From positions 1 through 38,733 of the forward strand of contig NZ_AQGQ01000018.1 in assembly GCF_000388115.1 (NCBI RefSeq): DNA of 38,733 nt. The letters are read 5' to 3'. The position numbers and the translations under genes are program-made. Origin of the DNA: Aeromonas molluscorum 848 (GTDB taxonomy: Bacteria; Pseudomonadota; Gammaproteobacteria; Enterobacterales; Aeromonadaceae). Position 1 is the stretch's first letter. Every line of letters begins with the position of its first letter. Below, piece after piece: positions 33,483 to 38,733 of the stretch. The notes below the pieces were generated by a model, which made no database searches, had not been told where the DNA came from, and saw only the letters and a list, made by a program, of their open reading frames with translations.

Positions 33483-33641
33483 CCTCTCCCGTTTTTCCTG
33501 CCCTGCACTCTTAAGTGCATCCTTTGTGCCTTGTTTCTCAGCCAATCCCTTTACTGACCCGAACTCGTGATCCATGGTTTTATCGCGTAGCGCACTCAGG
33601 CTCACCACCGCCTCACGCCTTTCTCGATACAGCCCCCTGAT

Positions 33642-34205
33642 TTACCCCCCTGTCAGGGAGAGTCGTTGTAATACACGACCATCCTGCGCCGCCCGCAGAC
33701 TCAACTCCCCCGCTTCATAACAGATCAGGCTGGCAGGCAGTTCGCCCCTGGGAAAACAGATCGAGCCCGGATTGACCATGATCCTCTTCAGATCCCCCTC
33801 CCCAGTGCATGTCAGCTCGGGCAGGTGGGTATGACCGCTCAGGTAGAGGCTGCCCGGTGGCAGGGGCACGCCATCCGCCTGATAGAGATGACCATGGCTC
33901 ATGAACCAGCGGCGCCCATCGACCAGCAACTGGTTGTAGGGCGCCATCATGGGAAAATCGAGCAGCATCTGATCTACTTCCGAGTCGCAGTTGCCCCGTA
34001 CCGCCAGGATGCGGCTCGCCATGGTGTTGAGCCGCTCGGCCAGGGCCGCTGGCTGGTAGCCCTCGGGCACCGGGTTGCGCGGGCCATGGTTGAGCAGATC
34101 CCCGAGCAGCAGCAGATGATCCGGCTGCCAGGGCGCGAGCCAGGCCATGACGCCATCAAACGCGCTCAGGCTGCCATGAAGATCCGAGAGAATGGCAAGT
34201 TTCAT
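33642..34205 (-). CDS. yfcE: Metallophosphodiesterase YfcE
   Basis: A 187-residue calcineurin-type phosphodiesterase. Metal-ligand motifs are in order: SDLHGS (D and H), GDLLNHGPRNPVPEGY, VRGNCDSEVDQMLLDFP, SHGHLYQ and SGHTHLP. It closely follows E. coli YfcE, an in vitro phosphodiesterase with unknown natural substrate. Its start overlaps the stop of the upstream peptide-binding protein gene by four bases (ATGA), so both are translated from one message. No link between the two functions is known to me. Confidence 0.92.
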   Translation of the reverse strand: MKLAILSDLHGSLSAFDGVMAWLAPWQPDHLLLLGDLLNHGPRNPVPEGYQPAALAERLNTMASRILAVRGNCDSEVDQMLLDFPMMAPYNQLLVDGRRWFMSHGHLYQADGVPLPPGSLYLSGHTHLPELTCTGEGDLKRIMVNPGSICFPRGELPASLICYEAGELSLRAAQDGRVLQRLSLTGG

Positions 34206-35863
34206 CGCTCAGCCCTCTCGGGGGCGACGAAATAGAGATCCTTGGTGGCAATGGTTCCCTTGAGATTGGCGGTGGGCAGACCGCGCAACAGGGGATCGAC
34301 CAGCCGCATCTGGTTGTAGTGATAAAGAGGGATGACTGGCACATCCTGCTCCAGCAGACGCTCAGCCTGCTGATAGAGGTGATTGCGGCGCTGCTCATCC
34401 AGGGTCACAACAGCCTGTTCCAGCAGCTGATCATATTGGGGATTGCAGTAGCCGCTCTCGTTTTGCGGATCCAGGCAGCGCAGGGCATTGAGCATGGCAG
34501 AAGGCTCCACATAATCACCAAACAGGAAGGAGCGCGCCATCATGAAGTCACCGCTGTTCTTGGCCGCCTGATAGGCGCTCCATTCCATGTTGCGCAGTTC
34601 GACCTCGACCCCGAGGGGCTTCCACATGCTGGCTACCGCCAGCGCCATGCGCTTGTGGTTCTCCGAGTTGTTGTAGGTGAGGGTCAGGCGCAGAGGATGA
34701 GCCTCGTCTATACCTGCTTCCTTGAGGAGTCTGGCGGCCATGGCGCTACGGATATCCTGGGTGGCGCTCGCCAGCTCAGGGAGGGTGGCGATATAGCCCG
34801 GCATGTCGGGTAGCAGACTCCAGCTGGGCACCTCACCCTGAGCACTGACCTTGGCGGTCAGCAGCTGGCGGTCGAGCACCATGCTCAGTGCCTGGCGTAC
34901 CCGCACGTCCTGCAACTCGGGTTTGTTCAGGTTGAAGCTATAGAGATAGGTGCCAAGCAGCGGCAGGCCCCAGAGCCGTTCGGGGGCACTGGCCTTGATG
35001 CGGGCATAGTACTCCTGGGCGACTCTGTTGGTGAGCTGGATCTCTCCCGCCTCGTAACGCAGCCGCTCTGCATGCTGTGAGGCAAGCGGCAGATAGGTGA
35101 CCTTATCGATGCGGGTGTGGTTGTTGTCCCAATAAGAGGGGTTGCGCTCAGCCTCCAGCCGCTCGTTCATCACCCAGCTGGTGAGCCGGTAGGCCCCATT
35201 GCTGATCAGATGAGCGGGCTGGGTCCACCCTTTGCCGAACTCGGCAATCACTTGCCGTGGCACCGGCACGAAAGGACGCTGGCTGATGAGCTGCAAAAAA
35301 TAGGGAACGGGCCGCTCCAGTGTCACCTTGAGGATCTGATCTCCCTCGGCGGCCACCCCCAACATGTCCAGATCCAGGGCGCCGGCATAGATGGAACCCG
35401 CATTGTTGATGCCCGTGGCCAGCATCAGTTCCGCCGAAGGAGATGCGAGAGCGGGATCGAGCAGGCGGCGCCAGGCATAGACAAAATCCTCGGCCTTGAG
35501 GGGCGTGCCATTGGACCAACTGAGGTTGGGGCGCAGGAAGAAGCGCCATTCCAGACCATCCGGACTCTGCTCCCAGCGCATTGCCTGGGCCGGTACTATC
35601 TTGCCCTCTCCATTTTCGCTCACCAGTCCCTCGAACAGGTCGACCAGGATGACTTCACCGGGAAAGCCGCTACGCACCAGGGCCGGATCCAGGGACTCCG
35701 GCTCGGCACCATTGCCCTTGACCAGGGTCTGGCGGGGGGCGAAGTCCGCGATGGCATCGACGGGCGTAGCGAAGGCGCCCTGACTCAGGGTGCCGCCGCA
35801 TAGCAAGGCACACAACAGGGAGGAGACCCGACGCAGGACGGGATGGATAACACGATGACGCAT
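34202..35863 (-). CDS. Oligopeptide ABC transporter substrate-binding protein (OppA/MppA type)
   Basis: A 553-residue periplasmic solute-binding protein (SBP_bac_5). It has a signal peptide (MRHRVIHPVLRRVSSLLCAL to about residue 32, ending GAFA) and the family motifs VKGNGAEPESLDPALVRSG, LFEGLVSENGEG, and FVYAWRRLLDPALASP. No permease or ATPase gene is adjacent, so it either shares an unlinked transporter or acts like MppA. I start at 35863, preceded by AGAGGT; the frame upstream is open for 91 more codons but has no ribosome-binding site. It is coupled to yfcE. Confidence 0.88.
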   Translation of the reverse strand: MRHRVIHPVLRRVSSLLCALLCGGTLSQGAFATPVDAIADFAPRQTLVKGNGAEPESLDPALVRSGFPGEVILVDLFEGLVSENGEGKIVPAQAMRWEQSPDGLEWRFFLRPNLSWSNGTPLKAEDFVYAWRRLLDPALASPSAELMLATGINNAGSIYAGALDLDMLGVAAEGDQILKVTLERPVPYFLQLISQRPFVPVPRQVIAEFGKGWTQPAHLISNGAYRLTSWVMNERLEAERNPSYWDNNHTRIDKVTYLPLASQHAERLRYEAGEIQLTNRVAQEYYARIKASAPERLWGLPLLGTYLYSFNLNKPELQDVRVRQALSMVLDRQLLTAKVSAQGEVPSWSLLPDMPGYIATLPELASATQDIRSAMAARLLKEAGIDEAHPLRLTLTYNNSENHKRMALAVASMWKPLGVEVELRNMEWSAYQAAKNSGDFMMARSFLFGDYVEPSAMLNALRCLDPQNESGYCNPQYDQLLEQAVVTLDEQRRNHLYQQAERLLEQDVPVIPLYHYNQMRLVDPLLRGLPTANLKGTIATKDLYFVAPERAER

Positions 35864-36166
35864 ACAACTGACCTCTTTTCGCAATGCTTTATCAACAAGA
35901 GGGGAAGGCCGACGGCGCGCCTGATGACGAATGCATGATGCCGTCCTTGTTATCCCCGAAAACGCCCCGTATTGTATCCGGCTCGCCCCTGAGATGGAGT
36001 CTTTCGGGCTATTTTTTTCCGCTGTTTGTATGAAGTATGAGTCACTGAGGCAGCTATCGGCCTGATACGGTTTTCCAGTGACTTTTTCCGTTGTTTTATA
36101 AAGGTCAAGGGAGTGGCAATGGTGGCCACCTGACACCTTTTTCTGACTGCCTGTTCGGGGGGCTTT
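35864..36166. other. Divergent intergenic region with an inverted and a direct repeat
   Basis: Between the leftward peptide-binding protein and the rightward EamA gene. AGTCACTG (36040-36047) and CAGTGACT (36076-36083) form an 8-bp inverted repeat, and flanking them are near-identical copies of TTTTTCCGYTGTTT at 36014 and 36083. Symmetry suggests an operator or an RNA hairpin, but no regulator is recognisable nearby and I cannot assign promoters firmly. Confidence 0.35.
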
Positions 36167-37069
36167 ATGGGGTACGAGTGGCTGGCGCTGGCTGCAGCCA
36201 GTTTATGGGCGGTCGCCGCCCTGATATCGGTCAAACCGGCTCGCCATCTGGGGGCCTTCGCCTACAGTCGCTGGCGCATGTTTCTGGTCAGCCTGATGTT
36301 GGGGGGCGCCAGCCTGGCGACAGGGGGCTGGCAGAGCCTGAGTGGCGGGGCCGTGCCTCTGCTGATCCTCTCTGGCCTCATCGGTATCTTTATCGGCGAT
36401 ACCGCCCTGTTCGCCTGCATGAACCGGCTAGGGCCACGTCGCAGCGGCCTGCTCTTCTCCTGCCATGCGCTCTTCTCCGCCCTGCTTGGCCTCTGGCTGT
36501 TTGACGAGACGCTGTCTGGCTGGCGGCTGCTTGGCGCCCTGCTGGTGCTCATCGGGGTCATGCTGGCCATACTGTTTGGCCGGCGCGGCCAGTCCCATGA
36601 CTGGGAACAAGTTCGCGGCCACATCGCCATCGGCATCGGACTTGGCCTGACCGCCGCCCTGTGCCAGAGCCTGGGGGCCATCATTGCCAAGCCGGTGATG
36701 GCAGGCAGCGACATAGATCCGGTCAGCGCCTCCGGGGTGCGCATGGCCAGCGCCCTGTTTGCCCATTGCGTGCTGCGTCTGTTGCGGGTGCCCCTCGCCA
36801 TGCCGCTCAACCCGATCAATCGCCCCATCCTTGCCATGATAGGGATCAATGGCTTCCTGGCCATGGCCCTGGGGATGACACTGATCCTGGTGGCTCTGCG
36901 CCAGGGCGATGTGGGCATGGTGGCCATTCTCTCTGCCACCACCCCGGTGGTGCTGCTCCCCCTGCTCTGGTGGCATTCGGGTCAGCGCCCCAGTCTGCCC
37001 GCCTGGGCTGGCGCCCTGCTCGCCACCTTGGGCACCATACTGGTGCTGGGCATGAGTAACGGCCATTGA
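36167..37069 (+). CDS. EamA-family (DMT) transporter
   Basis: A 300-residue inner-membrane protein with about ten hydrophobic segments in two homologous EamA halves (about 5-140 and 155-295). Typical are ALAAASLWAVAALI at the start, SGLIGIFIGDTALFACMNRL in the first half and VAILSATTPVVLLPLLWWHS in the second, with conserved prolines and glycines at helix ends. DMT proteins export or import small metabolites such as amino acids or nucleotide precursors; substrate cannot be predicted. Start ATG after GGGGGG. It is monocistronic and converges with rsuA. Confidence 0.87.
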   Translation: MGYEWLALAAASLWAVAALISVKPARHLGAFAYSRWRMFLVSLMLGGASLATGGWQSLSGGAVPLLILSGLIGIFIGDTALFACMNRLGPRRSGLLFSCHALFSALLGLWLFDETLSGWRLLGALLVLIGVMLAILFGRRGQSHDWEQVRGHIAIGIGLGLTAALCQSLGAIIAKPVMAGSDIDPVSASGVRMASALFAHCVLRLLRVPLAMPLNPINRPILAMIGINGFLAMALGMTLILVALRQGDVGMVAILSATTPVVLLPLLWWHSGQRPSLPAWAGALLATLGTILVLGMSNGH

Positions 37070-37157
37070 GTCGCGCCCCATCGCATGGGGTTGGAGATAC
37101 GTGGCCCCTGACATTCAGGGATGGGACGATGAATTGATAAAGCGACTGATGCCGACC

Positions 37158-37192
37158 ACAAAAAACGGCGGGGGCCTGTCAGCCCCCGCCGT
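37158..37192 (-). terminator. Strong terminator after rsuA
   Basis: Stem ACGGCGGGGGC/GCCCCCGCCGT (11 bp) with loop CTGTCA, flanked leftward by six T on the gene strand. It lies 76 bases past the rsuA stop. Rightward it has a poor T tract, so it serves the EamA gene less well. Confidence 0.85.
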
Positions 37193-37267
37193 CTTACCAT
37201 CCGATATCCTCGGGCCACTCACCGGGCACCCTATTGTTCAACAGCGGATTGCTTACGACAACCTTGC

Positions 37268-37960
37268 TCAGAACAGGGCAATCTCTTCGGCAGTCAGTTC
37301 GCGGTACTCACCAAGTTCCAAGGTCTCATCCAGCATCAGACTGCCGATCTGCTCACGGTGCAGGCCGACCACCTTGTTGCCGATGGAGGCGAACATCCGT
37401 TTTACCTGATGGTACTTGCCTTCTTGTATGGTCAGTCTCGCCTCGCACTCGCCCAGCAGTTCGAGCTTGGCCGGGCGTGTTTTATCTGTCTCGTTGCGCA
37501 GGAAAACACCATCGGCAAACAGGGATATCGCATCCTGGTGTACCGGATCCGCCAGCCAGACCCGGTAAGTCTTGGCACACTCATGGCGTGGCGAGGTAAT
37601 GCGATGGGACCACTGACCATCGTCGCTGATCAGCACCAAGCCAGTGGTATCGAGATCGAGGCGACCCACCACATGCAGCTTGCCGACAGCCGGCTCATCC
37701 AGCAGCGCGAACACTGTCGTGTGGTCCGGATCCTCATTGGAGCAGACATAGCCTTCCGGTTTATGCAGCATGAAGTAGCGGTTGCGCCTGTCTAGGCTCA
37801 GTGTGACGCCGTCAAACTCGATCTGGCTCTGTTCATTGATATGGAAAGCGGGTTGTTTGACCACAATGCCATCCACTATGACCTCTCCTCGCCTGATCAC
37901 TCGGCCCGCCAGGGAGCGGGTCAGATCGGAGCAGTCGCAAAGAAATTTATCGAGCCGCAT
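37268..37960 (-). CDS. rsuA: 16S rRNA pseudouridine(516) synthase RsuA
   Basis: A 230-residue pseudouridine synthase. An N-terminal S4 RNA-binding domain (MRLDKFLCDCSDLTRSLAGR, RRGEVIVDG) is followed by the catalytic domain with D102 in GRLDLDTTGLVL, the position known as catalytic in E. coli RsuA, and by the conserved DDGQWSHRITSPRHECAKTY and EGKYHQVKRMFASIGN. It makes pseudouridine 516 in 16S rRNA. ATG is preceded by GAGGTAG. A perfect -10 TATAAT lies at 38002-37997 on the gene strand, with no good -35. Confidence 0.93.
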   Translation of the reverse strand: MRLDKFLCDCSDLTRSLAGRVIRRGEVIVDGIVVKQPAFHINEQSQIEFDGVTLSLDRRNRYFMLHKPEGYVCSNEDPDHTTVFALLDEPAVGKLHVVGRLDLDTTGLVLISDDGQWSHRITSPRHECAKTYRVWLADPVHQDAISLFADGVFLRNETDKTRPAKLELLGECEARLTIQEGKYHQVKRMFASIGNKVVGLHREQIGSLMLDETLELGEYRELTAEEIALF

Positions 37961-37996
37961 TCACTACCTCAATATTGCCATCGGGAAAAGGGCGAC

Positions 37997-38002
37997 ATTA
38001 TA
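37997..38002 (-). promoter_or_regulatory. Probable -10 element of rsuA
   Basis: Leftward TATAAT, 37 bases before the rsuA start codon. The matching -35 is poor (CTGGAG at 17 bp), so the promoter is a moderate call. Confidence 0.4.
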
Positions 38003-38124
38003 TAGTCCAACCGTGACAACTCCAGCATTAACGCCAGCCCGACCTGTGACGCACCCGGAAACAGGGGTAGACTCCTTCCATCATCGGCCTTAGTTAACCG
38101 ACACCATAATAAAGGCGGAAACCT

Positions 38125-38733
38125 ATGACCTCAGCCTCCCCCCACCCCGTCATCACTGTCAGTAACCTCAAGCCCGGCATGTTCGTGGTGGGCATCATCA
38201 GCCAGCGGGGTGAAATGGAGATTGCCAGAGCGGGCTGGTCAGCAACGAGCGCCAGATTGCAGCCCTGGTGGCTCGCGGCGTGCTGAGGGTACGGGTCGAT
38301 CTCAGTCGCAGCCAACTGAGTCAGGACAAGGCTCCGGAGGCGACCGACAAGCCGGGCGCGCCGATCCCGTCGATGCGCGCCATGCAGGAGCCCCGCGTTC
38401 AGGGGGAAGGGCGCGAGCTCAAGATCCGCCGCCTTTATCAAGAAGCCCGCGAGCTGCAAGGCAAGTTCATTCGCCATCTCAAGGCCGGCGAACCCATCGA
38501 CATCACGCCGCTCGCCGCCGTGGCCGAGGAGATGGTCGACACCATGTTCAGCCACGGGGATGCCATGCTCTGCCTGGCGCGCATCCGTGCCAAGGATGCC
38601 TACCTGATGGAGCACTCCATGAACGTGGCCATACTGCTCGCCAACTTTGGCCGCTATCTGGGGCTCGAGCGCAACGTGCTCAAGGAGCTGACCCTGGGGG
38701 GACTGCTCCATGATGTGGGCAAGATAATGACCC
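38125..38733 (+). pseudogene. HD-GYP c-di-GMP phosphodiesterase, 3'-truncated, one frameshift
   Basis: The protein starts MTSASPHPVITVSNLKPGMF, a DUF3391-type N terminus found on HD-GYP proteins, then loses frame near 38237: GCGGGCTGGTCAGC where one more G (TGGGTC) gives GWVSNERQIAALVARGV. The second frame runs to the window end through REGRELKIRRLYQEA-like sequence, the helix AEEMVDTMFSHGDAMLCLAR, the segment EHSMNVAILLA, and the HD motif GLLHDVGKI, metal ligands of HD-GYP. The GYP motif would lie beyond the window. Intact members hydrolyse c-di-GMP. ATG at 38125 follows AAGGCGG. Single-base loss is either a sequence error or real. Confidence 0.8.

Noticed and set aside
38094-38711. A 205-codon leftward open frame opposite the HD-GYP gene
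   Set aside because: Antisense shadow of the HD-GYP coding region; no start signal or domain.
38210-38713. A 167-codon open frame at the window end, rich in Arg, Gly and Ala
   Set aside because: It is out of frame with the HD-GYP protein, whose HD motif and DUF3391-like part are read in the other two frames on the same strand.
1-38733. Mobile elements, CRISPR, tRNA or rRNA genes
   Set aside because: I looked for transposase or integrase frames, spaced direct repeats and cloverleaf-type inverted repeats, and saw none. Gene order looks like stable core chromosome.

Overview
This window is GC-rich gammaproteobacterial chromosome with closely packed genes and no sign of insertion sequences, phage genes, CRISPR, tRNA or rRNA. 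Gene content and order point to an Aeromonas-like organism: polar-type flgNMA / cheV-cheR / flgB-L, a free-standing flrABC cluster, ppk-ppx, and a LuxU/VpsS-type phosphorelay. The genus is an inference from remembered gene order, not from a search.

Layout. 1-614: NarP-type response regulator cut by the window start and carrying two single-base losses. 654-1282: stand-alone LON-domain protein behind a near-consensus sigma-54 promoter. 1283-1773: no protein gene, but a probable small-RNA locus. 1774-6547: FIST-domain protein, hybrid histidine kinase and LuxU-like HPt protein, interrupted by a YvcK/YbhK-family gene on the other strand. 6831-7592: Nif3-family ybgI. 7762-11810: flrC, flrB, flrA, the sigma-54 flagellar regulators. 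12029-13729: DUF2726/zinc-ribbon membrane protein and a GcvR-like ACT protein. 13735-17363: ppk-ppx with a triple Pho box. 17425-19031: mgtE preceded by an M-box (ykoK) magnesium riboswitch. 19150-30061: flgL to flgB (flgL frameshifted). 30062-33482: cheR, cheV, and divergently flgA, flgM, flgN. 33642-38733: yfcE, an oligopeptide-binding protein, an EamA transporter, rsuA, and the start of a frameshifted HD-GYP protein.

How it works together. The flagellar part shows the expected hierarchy in its promoters: sigma-54 -24/-12 elements before flgB, flgF and flgA, and a near-perfect sigma-28 element before the anti-sigma-28 gene flgM. FlrA and FlrC, encoded in the same window, are the likely activators of the sigma-54 promoters. 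A UUCG hairpin after flgE and a sigma-54 element before flgF suggest that flgB-E and flgF-L are separate units.

The most interesting locus is 1442-1667. Two copies of a LuxO-type operator (TTGCA-N3-TGCAA, one mismatch each) lie about 90 and 130 bp upstream of a sigma-54-like element. This is followed by about 75 nt that fold into two hairpins, the second an intrinsic terminator with seven T. It has the architecture of a Vibrio qrr gene and sits beside the phosphorelay that would be expected to feed LuxO, but the RNA does not contain a recognisable Qrr core.

Four reading frames (the first regulator twice, flgL, and the last HD-GYP gene) are each broken by a net loss of one base in G-rich runs. 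Three of the four breaks are within 500 bases of a window end, so sequencing or assembly error is as likely as real gene decay.
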